A DNA stretch of 64,000 nt, from NCBI RefSeq assembly GCF_017876535.1, contig NZ_JAGIOF010000004.1, positions 310,001 through 374,000 of the forward strand, in the 5' to 3' direction. The stretch is from Paeniglutamicibacter kerguelensis (GTDB taxonomy: Bacteria > Actinomycetota > Actinomycetes > Actinomycetales > Micrococcaceae). The position numbers were made by a program, and so were the translations under genes. Positions within the stretch are counted from its first letter, which is position 1; every line of letters begins with the position of its first letter. Below the pieces are notes generated by a model, which was not told the DNA's origin, ran no database searches, and saw only the letters and a program-made list of their open reading frames with translations. Shown here piece by piece: positions 51,168 through 60,476 of this stretch.

Positions 51168-52457
51168 TTAGTCGTTGATCAGATCGTGGCGGACGATGGT
51201 CTGCTCGCGATCCGGTCCAACGCCGATGGCTGAGAAGCGGGTCCCGCTCATGGCTTCAAGCGCCAGCACGTAGTTGCGTGCATTTTCCGGAAGGTCTTCC
51301 ATGGTGCGTGCCGTGGAGATGTCCTCGGTCCAGCCGTCGAAGTACTCGAAGATCGGCTTGGCGTGGTGGAAGTCGGTCTGCGTCATCGGCATTTCGTCGT
51401 GGCGCACACCGTCGACCTCGTAGGCCACGCACACCGGGATCTTCTCGATGTTGGTGAGCACGTCGAGCTTGGTGACGAAGTAGTCGGTGAAGCCGTTCAC
51501 GCGCGAGGCGTGGCGGGCCAGGACCGCGTCGTACCAGCCGCAGCGGCGCGGACGGCCGGTGTTGACACCGAATTCACCACCGGTCTTCTGCAGGTACATG
51601 CCCATCTCGTCAAAGAGCTCGGTCGGGAACGGGCCTGCGCCCACGCGGGTGGTGTAGGCCTTGATGATGCCCACGGAACGCGTGATGCGGGTCGGGCCGA
51701 TGCCCGAGCCCACCGACGCGCCGCCGGCGGTCGGGTTCGACGAGGTGACGAACGGGTAGGTGCCGTGGTCGACGTCCAGGAACGTGGCCTGGCCGCCCTC
51801 CATGAGAACCACCTTGCCGGCGTCCAACGCATTGTTCAGTTCCAGCGTGGCGTCGATGACCATCGGGCGCAGGCGCTCGGCGAAGGACAGGAAGTACTCG
51901 ACGATCTCGTCGACCTCGACGCCGCGGCGGTTGTAGACCTTGACCAGCAGCTGGTTCTTCTGGAGCAGCGACCCCTCGACCTTCTGGCGCAGGATGGACT
52001 CGTCGAAGACATCCTGCACGCGGATGCCCAGGCGTCCGATCTTGTCCATGTAGGCCGGGCCGATGCCGCGACCGGTGGTGCCGATGGCACGCTTGCCCAG
52101 GAAGCGTTCGGTGACCTTGTCCATGGTCTGGTGGTACGGGGCCACTAGGTGTGCATTTGCGGAAACACGCAGTTTCGAGGTGTCGGCCCCGCGGGCCTGC
52201 AGTCCCTCGATCTCCTCGAAGAGCGCCTCGAGGTTTACAACACAGCCGTTACCGATAATCGGGATGGCGTTTGGCGAAAGAATGCCGGCGGGCAGGAGCT
52301 TGAGCTCATACTTTTCACCGCCGACGACGACCGTATGGCCGGCGTTGTTGCCGCCGTTTGGCTTCACAACGTAGTCAACCTGGCCACCCAAAAGGTCTGT
52401 GGCCTTACCCTTGCCTTCGTCGCCCCACTGGGCTCCGACGATCACGATTGCTGGCAT
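51168..52457 (-). CDS. purA: Adenylosuccinate synthetase
   Basis: A 429-residue, full-length PurA. The GTP-binding start [35 protein letters not shown] near 33-44, [16 protein letters not shown] near 125-140, and the GSGIGPTRI region near 250-258 are diagnostic. It makes adenylosuccinate from IMP, aspartate and GTP in the AMP branch of purine synthesis. It is far from purSQL and in its own unit; the AAA+ gene begins 47 bases beyond its stop. Its leader contains an imperfect hairpin. Confidence 0.97.
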   Translation of the reverse strand: MPAIVIVGAQWGDEGKGKATDLLGGQVDYVVKPNGGNNAGHTVVVGGEKYELKLLPAGILSPNAIPIIGNGCVVNLEALFEEIEGLQARGADTSKLRVSANAHLVAPYHQTMDKVTERFLGKRAIGTTGRGIGPAYMDKIGRLGIRVQDVFDESILRQKVEGSLLQKNQLLVKVYNRRGVEVDEIVEYFLSFAERLRPMVIDATLELNNALDAGKVVLMEGGQATFLDVDHGTYPFVTSSNPTAGGASVGSGIGPTRITRSVGIIKAYTTRVGAGPFPTELFDEMGMYLQKTGGEFGVNTGRPRRCGWYDAVLARHASRVNGFTDYFVTKLDVLTNIEKIPVCVAYEVDGVRHDEMPMTQTDFHHAKPIFEYFDGWTEDISTARTMEDLPENARNYVLALEAMSGTRFSAIGVGPDREQTIVRHDLIND

Positions 52458-52529
52458 GGGATCCTCCCCCTTGCTCGATTCAGCGCGGCCGGCACATTAT
52501 GCCGGGTCCCGGCGGTGCCGGGCGCAGAA

Positions 52530-52587
52530 ATGCCCCTCGCTCTTCCACTGTCCACGCATGGATCAGGAAGAACAGTAAGGGGCTCTT
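52530..52587 (-). other. Imperfect hairpin in the purA leader
   Basis: GCCCCT (52532-52537) pairs with AGGGGC (52578-52583) and the inner TCTTCC with GGAAGA. It lies 75-130 bases before the purA start on its leader strand. It could be a regulatory stem or a terminator for plus-strand transcripts; no known riboswitch pattern is recognisable. Confidence 0.35.
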
Positions 52588-52635
52588 ACGTCACGAGTTT
52601 ACCCGAAGAACGAACGTCGAGTGGATTTATGGCGC

Positions 52636-52986
52636 CTAGGAGTCGGTTTCCGGCTCGAGCGCCGCAGATAATGCGGCCTGGGCCAGCTGTTCCCATCGCT
52701 CCATCGAACTTTCGGGAACCGCCACCCAATCACGGAACGGCCGGCCCTGGCCCGAGGGGTCGAAAAGCGCCGCCCCGGGACACTCCATCCCCTGTGACAT
52801 GGCTTTGCTGTCGCGGCCGACCTTGAACGCCATGCGGTCCTCCAGCAGACATGCAATGGCCTTGGACTCGAACTTCAAGGCGTCCTTGCCGAACATTTTT
52901 CCGGGCTTCACCCCTTCGCCGAGCAGCGTGCGGGAGATCCGCTGGTACTCTGCCATGGCCTCGGGTGTAGGAAATTGCATACTCAT
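52636..52986 (-). CDS. Hypothetical protein with TfoX/MmcQ-like features
   Basis: A 116-residue protein. The pattern GVKPGKMFGKDALKFESKAIACLLEDRMAFKVG (residues about 25-57), with a later GAALFDPSGQGRPFRDWVAVP, resembles the TfoX N-terminal-like/DUF1801-type small proteins of actinobacteria, whose function is unknown. ATG 52986 was chosen; an ATG two codons later is equally possible. No signal peptide or membrane span. It lies between purA and a divergent TetR gene. Confidence 0.7.
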   Translation of the reverse strand: MSMQFPTPEAMAEYQRISRTLLGEGVKPGKMFGKDALKFESKAIACLLEDRMAFKVGRDSKAMSQGMECPGAALFDPSGQGRPFRDWVAVPESSMERWEQLAQAALSAALEPETDS

Positions 52987-53176
52987 GACCCCATCAAACC
53001 CCCCTTTGGTCGTTTCGTCGAGGGATCGAGACATGGTCTTTTCCTCGACGGTGTTTTGCCCGGGGTTTCCCTACGCGTCACGTACGACGATGAGCGCCTT
53101 GCGTTTCTCCCGCAGCCACGAAATCGGCAGCAGGACGGAAACGAGTTATTTCCGGTGCCGCCCTAGACTGGATCCC

Positions 53177-53752
53177 ATGGCCCTGACCCGTGAACAACTC
53201 ATCGACACCGCCGTGGACGTGCTTTCCAGGTTCGGCCTGGCCGACCTCTCGATGCGCCGGCTCGCCCGGGAACTCGACGTGCAGGTCGGGGCCCTGTACT
53301 GGCACGTGAAATCCAAGCAGGAACTGCTGGTGGATGTGGCGGCGAAATTGCTCGGGTCCGTGCCGCGACCGGCGACCCCGGTTCCGGCAATGGCTCCGTT
53401 GGCCATCGCCTCGTTGCTGCAGCAATTGCGCACCGCGCTGATCACGGTTCCGGACTCGGCCGAGGTGATCCAGCTGGCACAGTCCATGCGTCCGGATGCG
53501 CTGGCCCCGCTGGGTTGGCTGCTGGAGTTCCTGCAGCTGGCCGGGATCCCCCGGGAGCAGGCGCTCTTCGCCAGGCACTTGCTGCTCAACCACCTGCTCG
53601 GATCCATTGCCGCGCATCAGGAATCCCAGGCGCTTGCCGGCACGCCGGAAGCCGAGGGAAACACTGCGGAGCTGGGCCTGGAGGCCTTCGAATACGGTGT
53701 CCGCGTGATCCTGCAGGGGTTGTCCCTCGAGCACGCGGCCGTCGGGGCCTAG
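53177..53752 (+). CDS. TetR-family transcriptional regulator
   Basis: A 191-residue TetR regulator. The helix-turn-helix covers REQLIDTAVDVLSRFGLADLSMRRLARELDVQVGALYWHVKSKQELL from about residue 5 to 52. The C-terminal ligand and dimer domain (TetR_C-like) is alanine/leucine-rich. ATG 53177 begins the typical MALTREQ start; a longer upstream frame is not supported. It is divergent from the TfoX-like gene and convergent, with shared CTAG stops, with tdk. Its target is not evident. Confidence 0.88.
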   Translation: MALTREQLIDTAVDVLSRFGLADLSMRRLARELDVQVGALYWHVKSKQELLVDVAAKLLGSVPRPATPVPAMAPLAIASLLQQLRTALITVPDSAEVIQLAQSMRPDALAPLGWLLEFLQLAGIPREQALFARHLLLNHLLGSIAAHQESQALAGTPEAEGNTAELGLEAFEYGVRVILQGLSLEHAAVGA

Positions 53753-54375
53753 TCCCCCAGCCGGCCCCCTGAGGCTTCCAGGTAGCAAGCCCCGCACAGC
53801 GATTCGTACCAGACGTCGTCCCCGTCGATCGCCACCTGGTCACCATCGAAGATGATCTTGTCGCCGACCCTGCGCGTGTTGAACACCGCCTTGCGCCCGC
53901 AACGGCAGATGGTCTTGAGTTCCTCGAGCGAGTGCGCGATTTCCAGCAGGCGCCGCGAGCCGGGGAACGCATGGGTTCGGAAGTCCGAGCGTATGCCGTA
54001 GGCAAGCACCGGGACGTTGTCGATGACGGCGATGCGGAACAGGTCGTCGACCTGGCTGGCCGTCAGGAACTGCGCTTCGTCGACCAGCAGGCAGGCCACC
54101 GGCGGGGCATCCACGTGCTGCAGGATCGCATCGGGGTCGTCCCCCGCGGCGTGGGAGGCGAAAAGCCCGCGCACGTCGGCCTCCGGCGGAATCAGGAAAT
54201 CGACGTTCCTGTCCATGCCCAGTCGCGAAACGATGCCGGAATCACCCTTGGTGTCGATGCCCGGCTTGGCCAACAGCACGCGCTGGCCGCGCTCCTCGTA
54301 GTTGAACGCGGTCTGCAACAAGCCGGTCGACTTGCCCGAATTCATTGCACCATAGCGGAAATACAGCTTCGCCAC
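53749..54375 (-). CDS. tdk: Thymidine kinase
   Basis: A 208-residue type II thymidine kinase. The P-loop is YFRYGAMNSGKSTGLLQTAFNYEE near residues 5-28 (GAMNSGKST), the Walker B-like motif is VDEAQF near 97-102, and zinc-binding cysteines occur in ICRCGRK and CGACYLEA. It phosphorylates thymidine for salvage. The GTG at 54375 has GAAAGGA in front and begins the family sequence at the expected place; a longer ATG frame is not supported. Confidence 0.93.
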   Translation of the reverse strand: MAKLYFRYGAMNSGKSTGLLQTAFNYEERGQRVLLAKPGIDTKGDSGIVSRLGMDRNVDFLIPPEADVRGLFASHAAGDDPDAILQHVDAPPVACLLVDEAQFLTASQVDDLFRIAVIDNVPVLAYGIRSDFRTHAFPGSRRLLEIAHSLEELKTICRCGRKAVFNTRRVGDKIIFDGDQVAIDGDDVWYESLCGACYLEASGGRLGD

Positions 54376-54551
54376 ATCGTTCCTTTCGTGTTGGGCATCG
54401 TGCACGATTCTATGCGCTGGCGCCCGGGCAGGGTTCCGGGCAACCGCCTGCAGGCACGGCAATGCCCGGCGGGGAAGGGAAATGCCTTGGCATGTTTTCC
54501 GCCCACCCGCCGGGCATCACCCGGTTGCTTCGCCGCCGAAGGACTGCGCCG

Positions 54552-56003
54552 CTAGACCGATTCGCCGACCAACTCCGGGTCGCCCCTGCGATCGCCCGCC
54601 TCGTTGGTCTCGTCGACCTCATCGGTCTCGTCGGCCGGGACCATGCGCTTGCGCATCACGAAGTACAGCACCGCAACGACCAGAGCGAAGGGAACCCCGA
54701 AGATCATCGTCATGGTGAATTCCTTGGTGAACAGGGTGGTGATGAGCAGGGCCGCCATCAGCAGGGCACCGATCAGCGAGCCCAGCGGGTAGAACGGCAG
54801 CTTGTATTTCAGCTTTTCGCCGTTGCGCTTGTGGGCGCGGCGGAAGAACAGGTGCGTGACGAAGATCAGCATCCAGGTGGCCATGGCACCGAACATCGAC
54901 AGTGCCATCATCACGGTGAATCCGGTTTCCGGGTTGGCCGCGTAGATCAGCGTGGCGATGGCGATTCCGCCGGCGGAAAGCAGCAGCGCGTTCACGGGGG
55001 CGCCGTTCTTCCGGACCTTGCCGAAGATGCGCGGGGCCTGGCCGCCGCGGGAGAGCGAGAACATCATCCGGGTGGAGATGTAGAGCTGGGAGTTCATGGC
55101 GGACAGTGCCGCGATGATGACCACGAAGTTCAGGATGGAGTCGGCGTACGGGATGCCGATGACCTGCATGACCGTGACGAACGGGCTGCCGCCCTCGAGG
55201 ATCTTGCTCACCGGGGCGATGGCCAGGATCAACGACAGGGTCAGGATGTAGAAGAGGAAGAGGCGCACCAGGGTGACCTTGAAGGCCTTCTTGACCGCGA
55301 CCTCGGGGTCCTTGGCCTCGCCGGCCGCCACCGCGATCATTTCGATGCTCAGGTAGGAGAAGATCGCCAGGATGACCGCGAACCAGACGCCCTTGGCGCC
55401 TCCCATGAAGAATCCGCCCTCCGCCTGGTAGTTGTGGAATCCGAAGTCGGGGTTGGTTCCGCCGAAGATCAGCACGGCCGCGACGAGGATGAACGCGACG
55501 ATGGCAAAGACCTTGGTGGCGGAGAACCAGTATTCGAGGGTGCCGAAGGCCTTCACGTTGAACATGTTCACGCCGATGAGAAGCGCCGAGAAACCCAGGA
55601 CCCAGACGATTGGAGGAACCGCCGGGAACCACATCTGCATGTAGTCGCCGACGGCCGTGACCTCGGTGCCGACGGCCAGCACGATGCAGGACCAGTACAG
55701 GTACTTGATCATGAACCCGGCGAAGGGGTTGATGTAGTGCTCCGCGAAGGCGCCGAAGGAACCCGTGGTCGCGTGGGCGACCGTCATTTCAGACAGGGCT
55801 CCCATCAGCAGTACGGCAATGAGTCCGCCAATGGCATAGCTGAGGATGACGCTTGGGCCCGCGAAGGAGATGGCAAACTTGCTGCCCAGGAAGAGGCCCG
55901 TGCCGATGGCCCCGCCCAGGGCGATCATGCTCAATTGGCGGGATGTCAGCTGCCGAGAAAGGCCTGCTTCTCTTTTTTGAATGCGATCCAGTGACGAACT
56001 CAT
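54552..56003 (-). CDS. Amino-acid permease of the APC family (AAT type)
   Basis: A 483-residue permease with 12 spans. The start SRQLTSRQLSMIALGGAIGTGLFLGS (residues about 15-40) is the AAT signature; GAFAEHYINPFAGF near 83 and AKDPEVAVKKAFK near 240 follow the group pattern. Such permeases import aromatic or neutral amino acids with protons. It lies 125 bases behind kynureninase on the same strand, with a strong hairpin between, so uptake of tryptophan or kynurenine is plausible though not proven. A charged tail (DETDEVDETNEAGDRRGD) ends the protein. Confidence 0.9.
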   Translation of the reverse strand: MSSSLDRIQKREAGLSRQLTSRQLSMIALGGAIGTGLFLGSKFAISFAGPSVILSYAIGGLIAVLLMGALSEMTVAHATTGSFGAFAEHYINPFAGFMIKYLYWSCIVLAVGTEVTAVGDYMQMWFPAVPPIVWVLGFSALLIGVNMFNVKAFGTLEYWFSATKVFAIVAFILVAAVLIFGGTNPDFGFHNYQAEGGFFMGGAKGVWFAVILAIFSYLSIEMIAVAAGEAKDPEVAVKKAFKVTLVRLFLFYILTLSLILAIAPVSKILEGGSPFVTVMQVIGIPYADSILNFVVIIAALSAMNSQLYISTRMMFSLSRGGQAPRIFGKVRKNGAPVNALLLSAGGIAIATLIYAANPETGFTVMMALSMFGAMATWMLIFVTHLFFRRAHKRNGEKLKYKLPFYPLGSLIGALLMAALLITTLFTKEFTMTMIFGVPFALVVAVLYFVMRKRMVPADETDEVDETNEAGDRRGDPELVGESV

Positions 56004-56063
56004 GGGTGACCTCGGATGGTGGGTATGGGGTGTTGCAGAACGGTTTTGGGTATGGCGATTCCT

Positions 56064-56099
56064 TTGGATGGCCGCCGGTCGTTGCCGGCGGCCATCCAA
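56064..56099. terminator. Strong hairpin between permease and kynU
   Basis: Perfect 15-bp stem: left arm 56064-56078, right arm 56085-56099, loop TCGTTG. It lies between the kynU stop and the permease start on the same strand. No T-run follows on the minus strand, so it may process or partly terminate the kynU transcript rather than end it. Confidence 0.6.
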
Positions 56100-56128
56100 T
56101 GATTTGTTGCTGAGGGGCCTAAGGGGTC

Positions 56129-57418
56129 CTAGGTGACGGCGTTGCGGGACTTGTAGGCCGGGACATCCCAGGCGCGTGTTTCAAGAATGTCGCGCAGGAT
56201 CTCCACCGCGTCCCAGACGTCGGTGTAGGAGAGGTAGAGCGGGGTGATGCCGAAGCGCAGGACCTCCGGCTCGCGGTAGTCGCCGATGACGCCGCGCCCG
56301 ATCAGCGCCTGGATGATGGCATAGCCCTCGGGGTGGCGGAAGCTGACGTGGCTGCCGCGTTCCGCGTGGTTTTCCGGGGTGATCAGTTCTAGGCCGAATT
56401 CGCCGCAACGTTCCCGGACCAGCTCAATGAAGAGGTCGGTCAATGCCAGCGACTTCGCACGAACCTGGTCCATGTCGGCCTCGAGCGAGACATCGAGCCC
56501 GCATTCGACCATGGCCATGGACGTGATCGGCTGGGTTCCGCAGAGGAAGCGGCGCACGTCGTTGGCGGCAGTGTAGCTGTCGGACATCTCGAACGGGGCG
56601 GCGTGGGACCACCAGCCGGTCAGCGGCTGCCAGAAGCGCCCCTGGTGGCGGGCGTTGACCCAGATAAACGCCGGGGAACCCGGGCCGCCATTGAGGTACT
56701 TGTAGGTGCAACCCACCGCATAGTCGGCGTTGGCGCCGTTGAGGTCCACCGGAACTGCTCCGGCCGCGTGTGCGAGGTCCCAGATGACCAAGGCTCCTGC
56801 AGCGTGGGCCGCGGCGGTCACTTCGTTCATGTTCCACATGGCACCGGTGCGGTAGTTCACGTGGGAAAGCGCCAAGACGGCAACCGAATCGTCGAGTGCC
56901 TCTGCGAGGCTGAGGTTTTCGTCGATCAGGCGAACTTCATAGTGTTCGCCGGTTTCGGCCTTGACCGAGTTCAGGAAATCGCTGATGCCCTCGGCAATGT
57001 AGATGTCGGTCGGGAAGTTGTCGCGTTCGGTGAGGATGACGCGGCGTCCCGGGGCATCCTGCTGCTGGATGCGCACGGCGGAAGCAAGTGCCTTGAAGAG
57101 GTTCAGGCTCGTGGTGTCGGTGACGACGGTTTCGCCGTCGTTGCCGCCAATGAGCTTCGACAGCTTGTCGCCCAGGCGGGACGGCAGATCGAACCAACCG
57201 GCGGTGTTCCAGGAGCGGATCAGTCCGTGCGCCCATTCGTTGTTGATGACATCGGCTGCACGCTCGGCGGCCCCCAGCGGCAGCGGGCCCAGTGAGTTGC
57301 CGTCAAGGTAGATCAACCCCTCGGGCAGCGAGAATCGCTCGCGGAAACGAGCCAAGCTGTCGTTGTTGTCGGCCGCCTGCAAGCTTGCACGGTCGGTTCG
57401 AAGGGTGGGGGTGCTCAT
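56129..57418 (-). CDS. kynU: Kynureninase
   Basis: A 429-residue PLP-dependent hydrolase. The PLP lysine is K240 in [27 protein letters not shown] near 37-47, [13 protein letters not shown] near 132-144, [10 protein letters not shown] near 186-195 and [10 protein letters not shown] near 214-223 are all family markers. It cleaves kynurenine to anthranilate and alanine in tryptophan catabolism. No other kyn gene is visible here. It is divergent from the Lrp/AsnC regulator, with an inverted-repeat operator between them, indicating substrate-responsive control. Confidence 0.95.
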   Translation of the reverse strand: MSTPTLRTDRASLQAADNNDSLARFRERFSLPEGLIYLDGNSLGPLPLGAAERAADVINNEWAHGLIRSWNTAGWFDLPSRLGDKLSKLIGGNDGETVVTDTTSLNLFKALASAVRIQQQDAPGRRVILTERDNFPTDIYIAEGISDFLNSVKAETGEHYEVRLIDENLSLAEALDDSVAVLALSHVNYRTGAMWNMNEVTAAAHAAGALVIWDLAHAAGAVPVDLNGANADYAVGCTYKYLNGGPGSPAFIWVNARHQGRFWQPLTGWWSHAAPFEMSDSYTAANDVRRFLCGTQPITSMAMVECGLDVSLEADMDQVRAKSLALTDLFIELVRERCGEFGLELITPENHAERGSHVSFRHPEGYAIIQALIGRGVIGDYREPEVLRFGITPLYLSYTDVWDAVEILRDILETRAWDVPAYKSRNAVT

Positions 57419-57498
57419 GGAGATTGTTGCCTTTCTTGACGTATCGAAAGGCCTTGGCTCAAACCGCAACCCCTCAATGCTGTTGGCTAATCATAGAA

Positions 57499-57532
57499 TT
57501 ATTCACCAAACCATTGGTAGTGTGGTGAATAA
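57499..57532. promoter_or_regulatory. Operator between kynU and its Lrp/AsnC regulator
   Basis: Perfect 10-bp inverted repeat TTATTCACCA (57499-57508) and TGGTGAATAA (57523-57532), with a smaller palindrome ACCATTGGT (57510-57518) between the arms. It lies between the divergent kynU and regulator starts, close to the regulator gene, so it likely binds that regulator and controls both. Confidence 0.75.
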
Positions 57533-57557
57533 GTGCTCAAATTCCAAGGAGAATTTC

Positions 57558-58052
57558 GTGTTGAATTCGGGAAGTATCAAGAACCATCACCGGCAACAGA
57601 ATACTGTTCGGCTCGACGACGCCGATCTGATCATCCTTCAGGAACTCAGCAAGGACGCACGGACCCCAAACAACCTGTTGGCTTCCCGGGCAGGGATCGC
57701 CGCGTCGACGTGTCTGGGTCGGGTGCGGGCGCTCCAGGACGCCGGTGTCATTCGAGGGTTCCATGCGGACATAAATCCCCGGTTACTGGGATTGCAGGTA
57801 ACCGCGATGGTGTCGGTCATGGTTCGGCCCGATGCTCGGAACGAAATGCTGGAAGCTGCCCGGGCCTTGCAGGCGTTGCCGGAAGTGCAGGACGTTTTTG
57901 TTCTGGGCGGAACGCCCGACATCCTTGTACATGTCATCTGCCAGTCGGTCGAAGCCTTGCGGGATTTCGTGGCCCAGCATCTCGGGGCCAAGGCTGCATT
58001 CGCCTCAACCCAAACCAACCTCGTTTTCGAGCACCTTTCTCCGGAAGGGTGA
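57558..58052 (+). CDS. Lrp/AsnC-family regulator (probable kynurenine pathway regulator)
   Basis: A 164-residue Lrp/AsnC protein. The DNA-binding helix-turn-helix is LDDADLIILQELSKDARTPNNLLASRAGIAASTCLGRVRALQDAGVI (residues about 18-65), followed by the RAM ligand domain from about 70 on (VTAMVSVMVRP, VQDVFVLGGTPDILVHVICQS). The GTG at 57558 was chosen because AAGGAG lies seven bases before it. Divergence from kynU and the operator between them make it the likely local regulator of kynurenine breakdown. Confidence 0.9.
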   Translation: MLNSGSIKNHHRQQNTVRLDDADLIILQELSKDARTPNNLLASRAGIAASTCLGRVRALQDAGVIRGFHADINPRLLGLQVTAMVSVMVRPDARNEMLEAARALQALPEVQDVFVLGGTPDILVHVICQSVEALRDFVAQHLGAKAAFASTQTNLVFEHLSPEG

Positions 58053-58086
58053 CGGTTCCACAGAGGGAAGCAGAAACTCCTCAGTC

Positions 58087-58518
58087 TTACGGCGCGGCCT
58101 CCGCGTAGATTCTCAGAGCCTTCAGTGTTCCGGATTCCGAATCGGCAATCGCGGCGAGCAGCTCGCCGACCTCGTCCTCGAGTTCGGCCGCTGCTTCAAC
58201 ACTCACCAAGAGACGAACCGTGGTTTGCCCCGATCCCTCCGAAAGTTCGTAGCTGTAAAGAACTCTGATGTCCCCGCTGCCGGTCGCCAGCGTGATGGAT
58301 TGCCCATCCTGCAGCTCGGTGATGACGAGTTGGCGTTCATGCTCTCCGGAGCGGTAATCAAGTACCGTACCAGGGATCGTCGTGAGCTGTTCAGCCTCCA
58401 TCGAGTCGACACCGGGCATCCATTTCGGTGCGGCGACCCAATCCGTGAGCAAGAACCAAACCCGTGTGGCGGGAACGTGAATCGACTCCTGAACGTCCAA
58501 AGCCTGAAATCGTGTCAT
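58087..58518 (-). CDS. SRPBCC (START-like) family protein
   Basis: A 143-residue protein of the polyketide-cyclase/SRPBCC superfamily, with the usual beginning VQESIHVPATRVWFLLTDWVAAPKWMPGVDSME (residues about 8-41) and the closing helix ELLAAIADSESGTLKALRIYAEA. Such proteins hold hydrophobic ligands in a deep cavity; the ligand is not evident. ATG 58518 is preferred to longer upstream frames. Convergent with the Lrp gene. It marks the last ordinary gene before the accessory block. Confidence 0.82.
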   Translation of the reverse strand: MTRFQALDVQESIHVPATRVWFLLTDWVAAPKWMPGVDSMEAEQLTTIPGTVLDYRSGEHERQLVITELQDGQSITLATGSGDIRVLYSYELSEGSGQTTVRLLVSVEAAAELEDEVGELLAAIADSESGTLKALRIYAEAAP

Positions 58519-58695
58519 GGCCGAATCGTGCCACGAAGCGGCCGGGAATGAAACGCTTAGGGGAAACGAGAATTCAGCCTCATGCACACGCGATGGATCA
58601 GTCGACAGGATCCATCGTCAACGATTCACTCTGCTTGTCAATCAGGAGCAACCCAGCTGGCTTTACGGACGAACAATCGCCACCGGTTTGTGCCA

Positions 58696-59065
58696 CTAGC
58701 GACCTAGTCGCCATCGAAACCCGCCGAGTATCCACGAGAGCCTCGCCTTCCATAGATTCCGACGGGCAAACGCCCGGAATTCCTTGAGCAAGGAATAGTA
58801 CTTTTCGGTTTCATCGTGATCCGGGGACCCCTCGGGCTTTTGCACATAGATGACGAGAAGTCCGTCCGCATGCGCAGTGAATGAATCCAACACGGCCTTG
58901 CAAATTCTGTATAGGTGCTCCTGCGTAACACCGTTCTCAAGCCTGCGCGGTTTCCTCGTACATCTGTGCCATTTGACGTTGGCGCATTCCGTCGACGTAC
59001 TGCGCAAACCTGCGCATCTGCCGGGCCGTGTTCTTGAACGATTTGCTGCCTGCTTGATCGGCCAT
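58696..59065 (-). pseudogene. Frameshifted small DUF6966-like protein, possible immunity gene
   Basis: The frame starts MADQAGSKSFKNTARQMRRF at 59065 and meets TGA at 58937-58939. A +1 frame directly behind continues the homology (LENGVTQEHLYRICKAVLDS), so one extra G near 58942 appears to disrupt the gene. The repaired product of about 123 residues resembles the neighbour at 59259, for example EGSPD followed by YYSLLKEFRAFARRNL here and DGSPD followed by YFGLIQDLRKFARSNL there. No function is known; the family often occurs in toxin-immunity neighbourhoods. Confidence 0.65.
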
Positions 59066-59258
59066 TTTGCTTTAATCTCGCCTAGCTTCCATGACTCAGG
59101 TACGTAAATTTGCAGGCAAACCGGCGATGACACCAGCAGCCACGCCCCGCGGCCTGTTCCTCTCCGTCGGGTGAGCGCCGCAACCCCCTGCATTCAGCGC
59201 CAGCTCGCCCACGGCAGTCTCGCTACCAGGCAACGAACGGCGTCAGTCTGATGTTTCA

Positions 59259-59615
59259 TCAGTGGAAACCGCCAAAGAACCGAGAAATACCTTTTCCACG
59301 AAGATTCGAACGAGCGAACTTTCGAAGATCCTGAATGAGGCCGAAGTAGCTCTCATTAGCGGATTCATCGGGAGATCCATCAAGGTTAGTTACATATCGG
59401 TCACTGATACTCATTGGACCTGCCCTGAGCGACATCGACACTTCTGCGGAAATCTCCCCCAACCGGTCACGGGTGACGCCTTCATCAAGCTCGCGCGCAA
59501 AATCCTCATAGGCAGCGGCGGCCTCAGGTAGACCTATCTGATAAAGATGGTTCGCAAACGAGAGCATCTTGGTGGAAATATCCTCGGGCAAATTTCTATC
59601 TACTTGAGGCGTCAT
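59259..59615 (-). CDS. Small DUF6966-like protein, probable immunity protein
   Basis: A 118-residue helical protein without signal peptide or membrane span. The pattern LYQIGLPEAAAAYEDFARELDEG near 25-47 and SISDRYVTNLDGSPDESANESYF near 72-94 resembles DUF6966 proteins. It has two relatives in this block, at 58696 (frameshifted) and 61500. Its ATG overlaps the stop of a 13-codon mini-frame that itself overlaps the end of the membrane immunity gene at 59650, so translation is coupled to it. Function is inferred from neighbourhood only. Confidence 0.6.
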   Translation of the reverse strand: MTPQVDRNLPEDISTKMLSFANHLYQIGLPEAAAAYEDFARELDEGVTRDRLGEISAEVSMSLRAGPMSISDRYVTNLDGSPDESANESYFGLIQDLRKFARSNLRGKGISRFFGGFH

Positions 59616-59649
59616 TCGTCCAGTGTCACTTCTCTAGGCGGAACGGATT

Positions 59650-60453
59650 TCATGCGGACAACGTCCTCCAGTCAGCAATCGTCGGAGAGTTAAACCACGT
59701 CAACTGCGGATCAGCCCGGCCCATCCGATGGAAGTAACGCGCCGCAATCAACGCCTGTTCCAGCGTCGTGGTCTCCCAGGACGCATGCGAAATAACCATG
59801 TGCCCGATCTTCACGTCGACCTGCCCGAGATCACTTCCAGGAGTCGTCAACATGCCCCATCGGTCCTCTTTCGAGGGCTCGGGCGAGAACCAGACGACCA
59901 GCGCGCCCTGCGCATTTCCGGCGACGGTCAAACAGGCCTCACCACGCGTTGCACTCACCAGCGACCGGATCTTGGCGACCAGAGCCTGCTCCGAAAACCC
60001 CGCCTCGCGAAAGATCTTTCGGCCAACGCGCCATTCCAAGGAATCGCCCGCTTCCTGACAGGAACGCTTCAACGCCGGCTCTCCACGCCCCCGCTGCCGA
60101 TCCCATTCAGAGCGCAGCATCGAACCTAAAACCCATCCAACAAACGTGCAGAGGAACCGCGTCAGAAAGACCGGGGAAAAATTGGGTACGAACATGGAAA
60201 CGACATAAGGCGCCAGAAGAAGGGCTGCAAACAATGTAAACGGTGCGCCGATGGCGATGAATGCCAAGGTCGCGGCAAGGAACATGGATCCAAGAACGGT
60301 TCCAAACAGAAGCATCATGTCCTGCTGGCCACCAACAAGAGATCCACCGATTGCGATGGCAAGCACAACCGGAACGAGTATGCACCTCGCGATAACATCT
60401 GACCGGCTTAATGGCGGATATTGCCATGCCTTTTCCTGCTTGTTGGCTACCAA
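59650..60453 (-). CDS. Membrane-anchored Imm1-like immunity protein, copy 1
   Basis: A 267-residue protein. About residues 20-115 form four hydrophobic spans; a basic stretch (SEWDRQRGRGEPALKRS) leads into a cytosolic domain whose end, SHASWETTTLEQALIAARYF and PQLTW, fits the Imm1 immunity family pattern. The start is TTG at 60453 with GGAG five bases before it, inside the relic of a toxin tail. The C-terminal half is nearly identical to copy 2 (62699); the membrane half differs more. I read it as an orphan immunity protein for a toxin that acts at or through the membrane. Confidence 0.65.
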   Translation of the reverse strand: MVANKQEKAWQYPPLSRSDVIARCILVPVVLAIAIGGSLVGGQQDMMLLFGTVLGSMFLAATLAFIAIGAPFTLFAALLLAPYVVSMFVPNFSPVFLTRFLCTFVGWVLGSMLRSEWDRQRGRGEPALKRSCQEAGDSLEWRVGRKIFREAGFSEQALVAKIRSLVSATRGEACLTVAGNAQGALVVWFSPEPSKEDRWGMLTTPGSDLGQVDVKIGHMVISHASWETTTLEQALIAARYFHRMGRADPQLTWFNSPTIADWRTLSA

Positions 60454-60476
60454 AAAAACTCCAACCTAGATCTAGT
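60423..60476. repeat. Relic of toxin 3' end fused to immunity copy 1
   Basis: 54 bases that match 63493-63546 at 47 positions. In the intact copy this segment encodes the last residues of the toxin-like protein and the beginning of the overlapping immunity gene. Here bases 60454-60476 are non-coding: no toxin frame leads into them. This indicates duplication of an immunity module together with the tail of the toxin gene. Confidence 0.75.
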
